DNA of 48,100 nt from an uncultured Elusimicrobiales bacterium. Lineage in GTDB: Bacteria > Elusimicrobiota > Elusimicrobia > Elusimicrobiales > Elusimicrobiaceae. The DNA is taken from contig CALUUY010000007.1 of assembly GCA_944324095.1 (NCBI GenBank), positions 1 through 48,100 on the forward strand, given 5' to 3'. The notes under the pieces were generated by a model. The model was not told the origin of the DNA, ran no database searches, and saw only the letters and a program-made list of their open reading frames with translations. Every line of letters begins with the position of its first letter. Position 1 is the first letter of the stretch. This document shows, piece after piece, positions 1-8,297 of this stretch. Made by a program: the position numbers and the translations under genes.

Positions 1-597
1 GTGATGATCCAAATGATCCGGCGTTACGTTTAAAATACACGCATAACGCGGGCGGAAATAGGTGCTGTCTTCCAGTTGGTAACTGGATACTTCTATAACT
101 AGAAAATCCTCCGGCCTTAGCTGCTCCACCACGGTGGACACCGGCGTGCCGATGTTGCCGGAAACAAAAGTCTGCCGGCCACGCCCTTCCCGCTGGCAGT
201 GTTCATCCAAAATTTCACCCAGCAAAGAAGTGGTGGTCGTTTTGCCGTTGGTACCGGTTACGGCAAAAACAGCCAAATGTTTAGGGGCAAACGCCAGGGC
301 GGTTTCCAACTCGCTAAATACAGGAATTTTTCTTTTTTTACATTCCGCCAGTACCGGGCTTGTGGGCAAAATACCCGGGCTTTTTACTATAAAATCACTT
401 TCAAAAACCGCTTTGGTGTGGCCGCCCGTTTCCACCGCAATTGCGACGGGCAGTTTAAAGGAGTCCACGTGTTCTATAAACGCCTCTTCACTAATTAACA
501 CCTGATACCCCTGCCTATGCAGCAAGCTGGCCACCGCGCGCCCGCTGCGGCCTATCCCTATTACACAGGCTTTTTTATACTTATTTTTGTGAAACAC
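1..597 (-). CDS. murD: MurD, UDP-N-acetylmuramoyl-L-alanine--D-glutamate ligase (partial, C-terminus outside window)
   Basis: Cytoplasmic ATP-dependent ligase that adds D-glutamate to UDP-MurNAc-L-Ala in peptidoglycan precursor synthesis. The first 199 codons are visible. They show an N-terminal Rossmann-like segment (VIGIGRSGR), the Mur ligase P-loop GTNGKTTTT, and the conserved NVTPDHLDHH stretch right at the window edge. I chose the GTG at 597 because it gives the usual short lead-in to the glycine-rich motif. This start lies inside the last 17 bases of murE, so the two genes look translationally coupled. The gene is open at the left edge of the window, not truncated. Confidence 0.93.
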   Translation of the reverse strand, partial: MFHKNKYKKACVIGIGRSGRAVASLLHRQGYQVLISEEAFIEHVDSFKLPVAIAVETGGHTKAVFESDFIVKSPGILPTSPVLAECKKRKIPVFSELETALAFAPKHLAVFAVTGTNGKTTTTSLLGEILDEHCQREGRGRQTFVSGNIGTPVSTVVEQLRPEDFLVIEVSSYQLEDSTYFRPRYACILNVTPDHLDHH

Positions 598-2047
598 GGC
601 TTTTACCCCCTAAATACTCCAGCACGGTTGCTTTGTCTGAAAAGGCTTTGGTTTCCGTGCCAATAATTTGATATTCTTCGTGCCCTTTACCGGCTATGAT
701 GACAATGTCATCCTTTTGGGCCTGGGCTAAAGCACGCTTAATGGCGCTGGCTCTGTCCGGCTCCACAATGAAATTGGAATATCCTTCCATCCCTTTTAAA
801 ATATCCGTAAAAATTTGTTGCGGGTCTTCCCGGCGGGGGTTATCGTTGGTTAAAAAAACCAAGTCGCTTCTACGGCAGGCGGTTTTACCCATTAAAGGGC
901 GTTTGGTGCGGTCTCTTTCCCCGCCGCAACCAAATACGGTAATAATACGCCCTTTCTTAAAGTGTAATACGGTATCCAACGCCCGGTTAAGAGACTCATC
1001 CGTATAAGCAAAATCTATAAACACATAAAAATCTTGTCCGGCACGTACGCGCTCCATACGCCCCGGCACCCCGTTTAACCGGCTAAGCCCCTCTATGATC
1101 GTTTGCGCAGGGATTTGATGATGAGCACAAACCGCATACGCCGCCAACGCGTTATACACATTGTGCCGGCCCAGCAAACGAATATGACAGTTTTGCCCGT
1201 TAATGGTAAAACTGGTTCCATCCAGCGTTTCTTGGATGTTTTCAGCAATATAATCGGCCTGCCCTTCCAAAGCATACGTAACCACGTCCACCTTCCCCTG
1301 CAGTTCCTGCATTAAACGCCGTCCATATTCATCATCTGCATTCAACACGGCACAACGGGCAGGTTTATGGTTGTGCGGGCTGAGGAGATTTTCAAACAGT
1401 TTGTGCTTAGCTTGGAAATAATTTTCAAAGGTAAGGTGATAGTCTAAATGATCGTGCTGTAAATTAGTAAATACGGCCGTATCAAAATCAATGCGGCGCA
1501 CACGTTTTTGATCTAACGCGTGGGAAGACACTTCCATTACCAAAAACTCACTTTCTTTAAGCACCATTTTGTGCAACAGTTTAAATAAAGGCAAGGCGGC
1601 CGGCGTGGTATTGGGGGCAGCGCATTGAACTTTGCCGTTAATGCGGTAATTAATAGTGCCTAACGCGCTAACCTGTTTGCCGGCGTGAGCCAAGACACTT
1701 TCCACCAAATACGCAATGGAGGTTTTGCCTTTGGTGCCGGTAATGCCGATAATTTTCAACCGGTCGGACGGGCGTTGATAAAACTCATAAGCGGCGTCCG
1801 CCATATCCCGTTCTATATCGTCAGACTGGTAATACAGCACCCCGTAATTTTTTTTGGCCGGCTGGGCTGATACAATCATCACGGCTCCGCGTGATACGGC
1901 CGCCTCTATAAACAAGTTGCCGTCCACACGGGCCCCTTTCAACGCAAAAAAGACAGAGCCCGGCCTAACGGCGTTTGAATCAAAAGTCAAATCCGCCACG
2001 GGCAAATTATTTAAATACGCCAAACCCAGCACTTTACTTAAACTCAT
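581..2047 (-). CDS. murE: MurE, UDP-MurNAc-tripeptide synthetase
   Basis: 488 residues, normal for the family. It adds the third amino acid to UDP-MurNAc-L-Ala-D-Glu in the cytoplasm. The N-terminal domain (about 1-95, TFDSNAVRPG) is followed by the Mur ligase P-loop GTKGKTS (104-110) and a C-terminal domain with DNPR at about 402-405 and GKGHEEY near 455. DNPR is the family signature for meso-diaminopimelate specificity, so this is probably the mDAP-adding enzyme, as in Gram-negatives. murD follows with a 17-base overlap. It is transcribed away from the DUF2400 gene, with only 34 bases between the two starts. Confidence 0.96.
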   Translation of the reverse strand: MSLSKVLGLAYLNNLPVADLTFDSNAVRPGSVFFALKGARVDGNLFIEAAVSRGAVMIVSAQPAKKNYGVLYYQSDDIERDMADAAYEFYQRPSDRLKIIGITGTKGKTSIAYLVESVLAHAGKQVSALGTINYRINGKVQCAAPNTTPAALPLFKLLHKMVLKESEFLVMEVSSHALDQKRVRRIDFDTAVFTNLQHDHLDYHLTFENYFQAKHKLFENLLSPHNHKPARCAVLNADDEYGRRLMQELQGKVDVVTYALEGQADYIAENIQETLDGTSFTINGQNCHIRLLGRHNVYNALAAYAVCAHHQIPAQTIIEGLSRLNGVPGRMERVRAGQDFYVFIDFAYTDESLNRALDTVLHFKKGRIITVFGCGGERDRTKRPLMGKTACRRSDLVFLTNDNPRREDPQQIFTDILKGMEGYSNFIVEPDRASAIKRALAQAQKDDIVIIAGKGHEEYQIIGTETKAFSDKATVLEYLGGKSRVSQK

Positions 2048-2069
2048 AATAGATATGTTATCAAATTGA

Positions 2070-2075
2070 TAGAAT
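2070..2075 (+). promoter_or_regulatory. -10 element for the DUF2400 gene, 6 nt before its ATG
   Basis: TAGAAT lies within a 34-base divergent intergenic gap. Only six bases separate it from the ATG at 2082 and no Shine-Dalgarno sequence is visible, so transcription would begin at or next to the start codon (leaderless). No convincing -35 is seen. Confidence 0.4.
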
Positions 2076-2081
2076 GAAGGT

Positions 2082-2864
2082 ATGCAAAAAGACCGTCTTT
2101 ATTTTAACCGTCTATACAAACAGTTTAACAAACGCGCTTTAGTTACGCCAGACCCACTTCAATTTGTCTATCTATACCCTTCCCTGCCGGATAGGGAACT
2201 GGCCGCCTTACTGGCAGCTTGCCTGGCGTATGGCAATGTTAAGCAAATCATCAAAAACCTGCAAACTCTTTTTAACGCTATGCCCAACGGGCCGCACGCC
2301 TTTATCGTCCAGCAAAACAAACGCCACTGGCAAAAAGCTTTGGCGGGGTTTAAATACCGCTTTACTACTTTACAAGAACTGTGTGGTTTACTGGAAAACA
2401 TTAAACGCATTATTAAGCAGTACGGCTCTTTAGAAAACTGCTTTGTACAAAACCTAACTACACAAGAAGACAATCTCCTGCCGGCACTGCGCTCTTTTGC
2501 AAAAGAATTAAGAACCCCCTTCATCCCTCCCTCTTTGGTGCCAGACCCGGCTAAAAACTCCCCCTTAAAACGCTTGAATTTATTTTTACGCTGGATGGTG
2601 CGCCAAGACGAGGTGGATCCCGGCGGGTGGACGAAGATCTCCCCGTCCCAACTCATTATTCCGCTGGACGTGCATATGCACCGCCTAGGCCTAATGCTGG
2701 GCCTAACCACGCGCCAAACGGCCGATATAAACACCGCTTTGGAAATCACCCGCTCTCTGGCCCGGTTTTGCCCCCAAGACCCCGTGAAATACGATTTTTG
2801 CCTCACCCGCTTTGGCATCCGCGACGATATGCATTATACCGATTTGCCAGGAGCGCCCCTATGA
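2082..2864 (+). CDS. TIGR02757 / DUF2400 family protein
   Basis: 260 residues. The sequence has the features of the DUF2400 family: LAYGNVKQII near residue 50, then FLRWMVR, DEVDPGGW, and PLDVHMHRLG in the C-terminal half. The role of the family is not established. The LDVHM segment resembles the LDTHV/VDTHV catalytic-Asp region of helix-hairpin-helix DNA glycosylases, so a DNA-repair-like fold is possible, but this is inference. The stop overlaps the ATG of the next gene (ATGA), indicating coupling with the hydrolase. Confidence 0.82.
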   Translation: MQKDRLYFNRLYKQFNKRALVTPDPLQFVYLYPSLPDRELAALLAACLAYGNVKQIIKNLQTLFNAMPNGPHAFIVQQNKRHWQKALAGFKYRFTTLQELCGLLENIKRIIKQYGSLENCFVQNLTTQEDNLLPALRSFAKELRTPFIPPSLVPDPAKNSPLKRLNLFLRWMVRQDEVDPGGWTKISPSQLIIPLDVHMHRLGLMLGLTTRQTADINTALEITRSLARFCPQDPVKYDFCLTRFGIRDDMHYTDLPGAPL

Positions 2865-3646
2865 TGCGCCTGCACGGGAAACCTCCTTTTACGGCGGCCG
2901 TCATACACGGTGGGCCCGGGGCCTGCGGTTCACTTTATGCCTTGGCTCATACCCTATCCGCCGGCACAGGCGTATTGGAACCTATACAAAGCCGCTATGA
3001 GGTGGAGGCGTTGGTGCAAGAACTGCTGGAGCAGCTATCCCCTTATGCACACACACGCCAACTGGTAGTTATCGGACATTCCTGGGGAGCTTGGCTCTCT
3101 TTGTTAGCGGCTGAGCGCCGGCCTGATTTTTTTAAACATCTCGTGCTAATCGGCTGCCCGCCACTTACCCCCCACTACACCCAACAAATACAAGAAAAAA
3201 GATTGGAAAACCTATCCCTAGATTTGGCCCAACGCTATGTGCAAGCGCTAAAAACCTTAACAAACGGCCCCCAGAGTCAAAAACCGCAAGCTATGAAAGA
3301 ATTGGATGTATTATGCAGCCGGGCAGACAATGTCTGCCCCGTAGATTTAGGGCCAGACCCGGACGGGCTAGCCCCAGACGCCTATGCCTTTGAAACCGTC
3401 TGGCCCCAAGCACAAACATTGCGGGAAAACGGCAGCTTACTTAAAACCATCACCCACCTCCGCCCGCCTGTTACATTGATACAAGGCCTTCAAGACCCTC
3501 ACCCGGCAAAAGGAGTAACAGAGCCGTTTTCTCTCTGTAAAAAACACCTAAATGTACACCTGCTGCCCCGTTGTGGGCACTCCCCTTTTGCAGAAAAATA
3601 CGCACAAAAACCGTTTTACCAAATGATGCGCCAAATACTAGATTAG
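2861..3646 (+). CDS. Alpha/beta hydrolase
   Basis: 261 residues from the ATG that overlaps the previous stop (ATGA). A longer reading frame extends upstream but lies inside the DUF2400 gene. It shows HGGPG (16-20, oxyanion-hole type seen in proline iminopeptidase-like hydrolases), the nucleophile elbow GHSWG with Ser74, a likely acid Asp in GLQDPHP, and the His in GHSPF near the C-terminus. The triad is therefore complete. There is no signal peptide, so it should be cytoplasmic. The substrate cannot be read from sequence. It ends in TAG and overlaps the convergent pentapeptide gene by 4 bases. Confidence 0.8.
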   Translation: MMRLHGKPPFTAAVIHGGPGACGSLYALAHTLSAGTGVLEPIQSRYEVEALVQELLEQLSPYAHTRQLVVIGHSWGAWLSLLAAERRPDFFKHLVLIGCPPLTPHYTQQIQEKRLENLSLDLAQRYVQALKTLTNGPQSQKPQAMKELDVLCSRADNVCPVDLGPDPDGLAPDAYAFETVWPQAQTLRENGSLLKTITHLRPPVTLIQGLQDPHPAKGVTEPFSLCKKHLNVHLLPRCGHSPFAEKYAQKPFYQMMRQILD

Positions 3647-4230
3647 GATAGTTCTTCCACCACTAATCCATACCGGCTTAATAAGCCGGGCAAACTATAC
3701 ACAGAAAACTTTGCCCCGCGCAAAAAATTGTTTTCCGGTTCTAACACCATCCCTACCGAAGAAGCCAAATCCGCCCCTTCCAAATGGGTATGCAAAAAGG
3801 ACGCTCCTGATAAATTACAATGAGTAAATACTGCCTGCTGCAATTGAGTATCCACAAAAGAAGCGTCTTGCAAGTCACACGCTTCAAACACGGTCTTTTT
3901 TAATGGCAGCTGCGCAAAAGACGCAAACCGCAATAAACATTTTTTAAAACGCACGGCTAACTACCACCGTGCACAAACATAAAAGGCAGTCCCTTGCAGT
4001 TTACATTCTTCAAACAATACGTCTTTAAACGCCGTTCCTTGCAGGCTGGCTAAAGATAAATCACAAGCATAAAAAGTGCAATCTTCAAACGTCATACCGT
4101 TTAAAACCACCCCGGGCATGCGGCAGTTTTCAAACCGGCACCGGCAAAAAACCGACGCACCGGCAGGTAACGCGTTTAAACCGGAAAAGACTTGTTGAAA
4201 AAGAGTTTCTTCAGCGGGCATTTTTTTCAA
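3643..4230 (-). pseudogene. Pentapeptide-repeat protein gene interrupted by one in-frame TAG
   Basis: Two open stretches (4230-3964 and 3960-3643) are in the same frame, separated only by a TAG at 3963-3961 (codon 90 of 196). Read through, they form one 195-residue protein of the Qnr/McbG-like pentapeptide type. It has repeated A(D/S)(L/F)xx units such as FEDCTFYACDL, CDLQDASF and CNLSGASF, and the family C-terminus EPENNFLRGAKF with a final LL-RYGLVVEEL. Such proteins form right-handed quadrilateral beta-helices; some protect DNA gyrase. The repeats match the family on both sides of the stop. TAG ends several intact genes here, so I interpret this as a nonsense mutation. A GTG just after the stop (3954) could re-initiate. 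The gene start overlaps the end of tilS by 20 bases. Confidence 0.75.
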
Positions 4231-4948
4231 ACAGTTCCTGCAATTCCTGCGCCATACCTGCTAAATGCGCCCGGATTTGAGGCTGTTTCTCTTCCAAAAA
4301 GGGCAACAGCGTGCCGCGGATCCAGTTGCGGGTGTAGGCTTCGTCCGCATTGGTTTGATCGACCACAAAAGACAAGCCGTTATGGGCCAAATAATTTTCC
4401 ACCTCGGCCCGGGTTACACACAAAAGCGGGCGGACAATCTCTATTCCTTCCGCCAGCGGACGCTGTACCGGTATTCCGCACAACCCTTTGGCTTTGGTGC
4501 CGCGCAGCATATTAAGCAAAACCGTTTCGGCCTGGTCATCCAAATGGTGGCCCAACGCCACCTTATTGGCACCCCATTTTTTAGCCACCGCGCTTAGGGC
4601 TTGGTAACGGGCTTTGCGGGCGGCGTGTTCTAGGCTTAGATCCCACTTTTTGGCAAGTTGGCGGACGGCTAGCTTTTGGGCAAAAAATTCAATGCCGTGT
4701 TGCTGGCAGAACTTTTTGCAAAACTGCTGGTCTGCCAAGGCGGCCGGGCCGCGCAGGGAGTGATTAACGTGCAGGGCAGCCAAATCAAAATGTTTTTCTT
4801 TGGATAAATAATTTAAAAAATGCAGCAGGCAAACCGAATCCGGCCCGCCTGAAAAACCCACCAGAACACTATCCCCCCTTTTAATAAAACGCGCAGCAAA
4901 GGCACGCATACGGGGAAGAACGGAAGCATCAAATTTTTTTTTTGCCAT
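4211..4948 (-). CDS. tilS: TilS, tRNA(Ile)-lysidine synthetase (short form)
   Basis: 245 residues. The PP-loop SGGPDS (33-38) marks an N-type ATP pyrophosphatase, and HHLDDQAETVLLNMLRGT is the TilS-specific helix. The enzyme converts C34 of the CAU-anticodon tRNA-Ile to lysidine so that it decodes AUA. Only the catalytic domain and a short helical tail are present. The C-terminal domains of the E. coli enzyme are absent, a known short variant. It starts at an ATG with no Shine-Dalgarno sequence, seven bases after a TATACT, suggesting a leaderless mRNA. The pentapeptide gene starts inside its end. Confidence 0.92.
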   Translation of the reverse strand: MAKKKFDASVLPRMRAFAARFIKRGDSVLVGFSGGPDSVCLLHFLNYLSKEKHFDLAALHVNHSLRGPAALADQQFCKKFCQQHGIEFFAQKLAVRQLAKKWDLSLEHAARKARYQALSAVAKKWGANKVALGHHLDDQAETVLLNMLRGTKAKGLCGIPVQRPLAEGIEIVRPLLCVTRAEVENYLAHNGLSFVVDQTNADEAYTRNWIRGTLLPFLEEKQPQIRAHLAGMAQELQELFEKNAR

Positions 4949-4955
4949 ATAAAAA

Positions 4956-4963
4956 AGTATAAT
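4956..4963. promoter_or_regulatory. Overlapping divergent -10 elements for tilS and the response regulator
   Basis: TATACT on the minus strand (4961-4956) ends 7 nt before the tilS ATG. TATAAT on the plus strand (4958-4963) precedes the response regulator by about 30 nt. The two hexamers overlap, so the promoters should compete. tilS would be leaderless, whereas the regulator has a normal leader with a GGGGTGAG ribosome site. Confidence 0.45.
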
Positions 4964-4993
4964 AAATATTACAGTAGGATTGGGGTGAGTGCT

Positions 4994-5362
4994 ATGAAAA
5001 AAAGAATTTTAATTATTGAAGATGAAACATCCATTGTAGAGCTTCTAATGCTGGTGTTAATGCGTGAAGGCTATGAAGTGAAAGCCTGCCAAAGCGGACG
5101 GGAAGCCGTGGCGATGATTAAAGAATTTCATCCTAATTTAATTTTATTGGACGTAATGTTACCGGGGATGGACGGGGCGTCTATCGTTAGAGTATTAAGC
5201 GAAGATGAACAACTGGGCTCTATCCCGGTGATTGTAACCTCCGCTTTGATAGAATCCCAAAAACTGTTTGAAACCTATCCGCAAGTTAAAGACTTTTGCG
5301 CCAAGCCCTTTGTGCTCAAAGAGTTAGTGGTTAAGGTAAAACAAGCTATTGGCGATTTATAA
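4994..5362 (+). CDS. Single-domain response regulator (CheY-like receiver)
   Basis: 122 residues, a lone receiver domain with no output domain. The acidic pocket (E9, D10), phospho-acceptor Asp53 in LLDVMLPGMDG, Thr82 and Lys104 (CAKPF) are all present, so it should be phosphorylated. I take the ATG at 4994, which sits behind GGATTGGGGTGAG, rather than the in-frame GTG at 4985. No histidine kinase is encoded nearby, so the partner is unknown. Candidates are a phosphorelay or chemotaxis-like role. Confidence 0.88.
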   Translation: MKKRILIIEDETSIVELLMLVLMREGYEVKACQSGREAVAMIKEFHPNLILLDVMLPGMDGASIVRVLSEDEQLGSIPVIVTSALIESQKLFETYPQVKDFCAKPFVLKELVVKVKQAIGDL

Positions 5363-5383
5363 ATTTAATTTGCCACACAAACA

Positions 5384-5413
5384 AAAACCCCGCAGACTAA
5401 TCTGCGGGGTTTT
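5384..5413. terminator. Bidirectional intrinsic terminator
   Basis: A 13-bp inverted repeat (AAAACCCCGCAGA / TCTGCGGGGTTTT) with a 4-base loop has a T-rich flank on both strands. It lies between the convergent response regulator and birA genes and can serve both. Confidence 0.88.
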
Positions 5414-5427
5414 ATTTATTTAAACTG

Positions 5428-6015
5428 TTAGCGGGAGAAAGCTTCCCATTGGGCATAGTGGCGCCAAAAGTGCTCCAGTACGTCTTCCAACACCACTTCT
5501 TTCATAATATTTTGCCCCAACAACTGCTTTAAACTTACGGCAGTTTTTCTTATAGAAGCAGGGAGCGGGTTGTTTACATTAATCCCCACCCCAACCAGTA
5601 ACCAGTTGTTGCCGGTTTCCGGCGCGCTGGCTTCTATCAAAACGCCGCCTAGTTTCTTCCAGCTATGGGTTTTAGCGTCCCAAGCCAGGATGTCGTTGGG
5701 GGTTTTTACTTTTGTTTTAATTTCAAACAAAGCTCCCAGCGCCTCGCTTACAGCTTGTGCGGTGTGCACATACAAGCTGTCCATACGCCCCGTAGCTGCC
5801 GGGCGTAAAATCAAGGTAAAATAAATACCGCCTTCCTGGGCGCTAAACGTCCGTTCAAAACGGCCCCGTCCGTTGGTTTGGCAGCAAGCCAGCACCATGG
5901 TGTTGGCGGCTTCGCCTTGTTCGGCCAATTCTTTGGCTAGATTATGGGTGCTTTCCACCTCTTCCAGGCCGATTACTTTTTCTACCGTTTGCACGGGCAG
6001 TGTAATTTCTTGCAT
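5428..6015 (-). CDS. birA: Biotin--[acetyl-CoA-carboxylase] ligase
   Basis: 195 residues, catalytic domain only. It activates biotin with ATP and attaches it to the biotin carrier domain of carboxylases. Visible motifs are the biotinyl-AMP loop QTNGRGRFERTF (about 46-57), KTPND (in place of the usual KWPND), KLGGVLIE and VGVGINVNN. There is no N-terminal DNA-binding domain and little C-terminal domain, so it cannot act as a BirA-type repressor. The ATG lies 6 nt after a TAAAAT and has no ribosome-binding site. Confidence 0.92.
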   Translation of the reverse strand: MQEITLPVQTVEKVIGLEEVESTHNLAKELAEQGEAANTMVLACCQTNGRGRFERTFSAQEGGIYFTLILRPAATGRMDSLYVHTAQAVSEALGALFEIKTKVKTPNDILAWDAKTHSWKKLGGVLIEASAPETGNNWLLVGVGINVNNPLPASIRKTAVSLKQLLGQNIMKEVVLEDVLEHFWRHYAQWEAFSR

Positions 6016-6021
6016 AAATTT

Positions 6022-6027
6022 ATTTTA
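6022..6027 (-). promoter_or_regulatory. -10 element of birA, 6 nt from its ATG
   Basis: TAAAAT on the minus strand is six bases before the birA start codon. No Shine-Dalgarno sequence is possible in that space, which suggests a leaderless transcript. Confidence 0.4.
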
Positions 6028-6062
6028 CCAATTTTAAAGCCCCCTTGCTGAAGGGACGCCCT

Positions 6063-6128
6063 AGGACTAAAAAACCCTAAAACATAGGTCTAAAGGCCCT
6101 TTGTTTTATAACTAAAAAGTATTTCAAT
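6063..6128 (+). promoter_or_regulatory. Shared dyad promoter upstream of the four-gene ChaN/TraB-like array
   Basis: A dyad-like box (6086-6100, AGGTCTAAAGGCCCT) is followed by exactly 22 nt and TTCAAT (6123-6128) as the -10. A second, weaker box starts at 6063, 23 nt upstream. The same layout precedes four other transcription units in this window. Confidence 0.6.
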
Positions 6129-6134
6129 ATGTAT

Positions 6135-7193
6135 ATGAAGACAACTTGGATTATTTTTTCTCATTTGATTTTATTTACTTTTCTTTGCGCGCCTCTGTCC
6201 GCCCAACAATGGAACGCAGCCTTACAACGCGCCCAAAAAGCCGTTGTAAAAGCGGCCCAACAACATAACGGTAAAATTAATAACGCGGTACGGCAAAATA
6301 TCTCTCGCGCCAATGCCGTAAACAAAGCCTTTAAACCCGTCAGCCGGTACAATAATACGTTTACCAATAACTTTATATTGCTTAAAAATTCCTATGGGAT
6401 GACCGCCTATGCCGACGGCTGGAAATTAAACGAAAACCGGGAATGGTTAATCCAGCGCATTGTGTATGAAAGAACGCGCCGGCAGCTGTTTAAAAACAAA
6501 AACAAATGGCCTGCTTTTTTAAAACAGCAGCCCGTAATGGAACCTCACCAACTGGCGGCATTAATCCCCACGGATAAAAAATACGTATTTATGGGCGAAT
6601 ACCACGAAGACTTTTTAAGCCTTAAAATACAGCAAACCGTGGTACAATATGCGCTGCAACATCCAGAAAAACAAGTATTTGTTTTTAGCGAGTTTGCCAA
6701 TGAAAACGTCCACAATTTTGCCGACGAAGATTATATGTTTGACAGCGCCCTTGGCCAATACAAGAAAAACGGCATACGCTGGATAGGGCTGGAAGAGGTC
6801 CCCCCGGAAGAAATACGTATGGTAACGGCGGATTTATGCTGGCCGCCCCAAACCACGTTAATAGGCATTAAAGCCCGCAACGCACACTGGATACAAATTT
6901 TAAAATCTTACCGGCAGAAATATCCGGACGCCGTATTCTTTATCCATTCCGGCAGTTTACATTCAGATTATCAGGAGCCGTTTTCCGTATCTACGGCATT
7001 TAAACCGCAGGAAAGTTTTGTAATGCAGTTTGTCCCGTTTGTGGACAACTTGCCCGACTATCCGCTGAATACGGAAAAATTTCACATAGTCACCCGCGCC
7101 AAATATTTGCGCCCCGGTACGCTGATTTGGACAAATAAAGATTTTGCCCGTATGACCGGCTTTGATGTGCAAGCCATCTTTTACTTGCAATAA
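6135..7193 (+). CDS. Secreted ChaN/TraB (TIKI)-superfamily protein, array copy 1
   Basis: 352 residues from the second of two close ATGs (6129 and 6135). The first ATG directly abuts the -10, so it would lie upstream of the expected transcript start. A Sec signal peptide ends near SAQQ. The three superfamily motifs are in order: GEYHED near 155, KARNAHW near 250, and HSGSLH near 275. In ChaN/TraB/TIKI proteins such Glu, His and Arg-Asn positions form a metal- or haem-linked site; members include haem-binding ChaN and the TIKI proteases. The exact activity is unknown. It is the first of four tandem paralogues and is followed by copy 2 after 35 nt. Confidence 0.72.
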   Translation: MKTTWIIFSHLILFTFLCAPLSAQQWNAALQRAQKAVVKAAQQHNGKINNAVRQNISRANAVNKAFKPVSRYNNTFTNNFILLKNSYGMTAYADGWKLNENREWLIQRIVYERTRRQLFKNKNKWPAFLKQQPVMEPHQLAALIPTDKKYVFMGEYHEDFLSLKIQQTVVQYALQHPEKQVFVFSEFANENVHNFADEDYMFDSALGQYKKNGIRWIGLEEVPPEEIRMVTADLCWPPQTTLIGIKARNAHWIQILKSYRQKYPDAVFFIHSGSLHSDYQEPFSVSTAFKPQESFVMQFVPFVDNLPDYPLNTEKFHIVTRAKYLRPGTLIWTNKDFARMTGFDVQAIFYLQ

Positions 7194-7228
7194 CATCCGC
7201 CCCGCAGCACGGCAGAGGATAAACATAA

Positions 7229-8272
7229 ATGACTAAACCCCTTCTTGGTGTATTTTTAGCTGTTACATTGTTGGGTACGCCCATATCCGCCCAACAATGG
7301 AAGGCCGCTTTAAAACAAGCACAAAAAACCGCTGCCAGAGCCTCCCGCCAATACAACGGCAACTTAAATCGAGCGTTGGAAAACAGCATTGAACGCGCCC
7401 TAGAAACCAGTGCGGCTTTATCCAAGGCGGAAAACAGCTTCTTGGAAAGTGCCAAGCTGTTTAAGAAATCCTACGGATTCTCCAAATACGCAACAGGCTG
7501 GAAGTTGAGCGAAAACCGGGAATGGTTAATCCAACGTATTATCAATGAACGGGTGGTGCGCCAGATGAAAAAAAACAAAGAAAAATGGACGCCATTCATC
7601 AAACAAACCCCGATACAGACGCCACAGCAACTGGCCCATTTAATCCCGGCGGACGCTAAATACGTTTTTATGGGGGAATATCACGAGGACGTATTAAACC
7701 TCCACCTGCAAAAAACTGTGGTGGAATTTGCCCGCCTGCACCCCCAAAAACAAGTAATTGTGTTTACGGAATTTGTCTATGACACAAATGACCCGTTTGA
7801 TAGAACCCTTCAATTTTTTTCAAAAGATTTAAACCAATACGTCCGCAACAACATTCCTTGGGTTGGGTTGGAAGAACCGGCACCTGAAGAGATAGACATG
7901 TTGTCTATGGATTTATCCCGCACCATAGAAGCCTCTTTGCTAGGCATTAAAACCCGCAATGAACATTGGTTAAACCTGTTAAAAATTTACCGCAAACACT
8001 ATCCAAACGCCGTATTCTTTGTTCATTCCGGGGCATTCCATTCCGACTATCAGGCCGCCCACGCTGTATCCAACGCTTTTAAACCGCAGGAAACCTTTGT
8101 AATGCAGTTTATTCCGTTTGACAGCAAGCAACCGCTTTACCCGCTGGTTTTGGAACAATTTCATCTCGTTACCAAGGGCAAATACCTTCGGCCCGGCACG
8201 CTGATTTGGGCAAATAAAGATTTTGCCCGTATGACGGGGTTTGACGTACAGGTAATTTTACCGTTAAGATGA
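7229..8272 (+). CDS. Secreted ChaN/TraB (TIKI)-superfamily protein, array copy 2
   Basis: 347 residues. The signal peptide ends near ISAQQ. Motifs are GEYHED (149-154), KTRNEHW (about 241-247) and HSGAFH (about 266-271), plus a family-specific WKLSENREWLIQR and a C-terminal RPGTLIWANKDFARMTGF. It has an AGAGG ribosome-binding site 12 nt before its ATG, as expected of a non-first gene in an operon, and lies 35 nt after copy 1. It is clearly a duplicate of copy 1, being similar over its whole length. No partner enzyme is encoded nearby to suggest the substrate. Confidence 0.72.
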   Translation: MTKPLLGVFLAVTLLGTPISAQQWKAALKQAQKTAARASRQYNGNLNRALENSIERALETSAALSKAENSFLESAKLFKKSYGFSKYATGWKLSENREWLIQRIINERVVRQMKKNKEKWTPFIKQTPIQTPQQLAHLIPADAKYVFMGEYHEDVLNLHLQKTVVEFARLHPQKQVIVFTEFVYDTNDPFDRTLQFFSKDLNQYVRNNIPWVGLEEPAPEEIDMLSMDLSRTIEASLLGIKTRNEHWLNLLKIYRKHYPNAVFFVHSGAFHSDYQAAHAVSNAFKPQETFVMQFIPFDSKQPLYPLVLEQFHLVTKGKYLRPGTLIWANKDFARMTGFDVQVILPLR

Positions 8273-8297
8273 TTGTTATTTTTAATTTTTTATAAAT

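Noticed and set aside
2627..2860. Longer N-terminus for the alpha/beta hydrolase
   Set aside because: This part of the frame lies wholly inside the DUF2400 gene, has no family similarity, and a coupled ATG is available at 2861.
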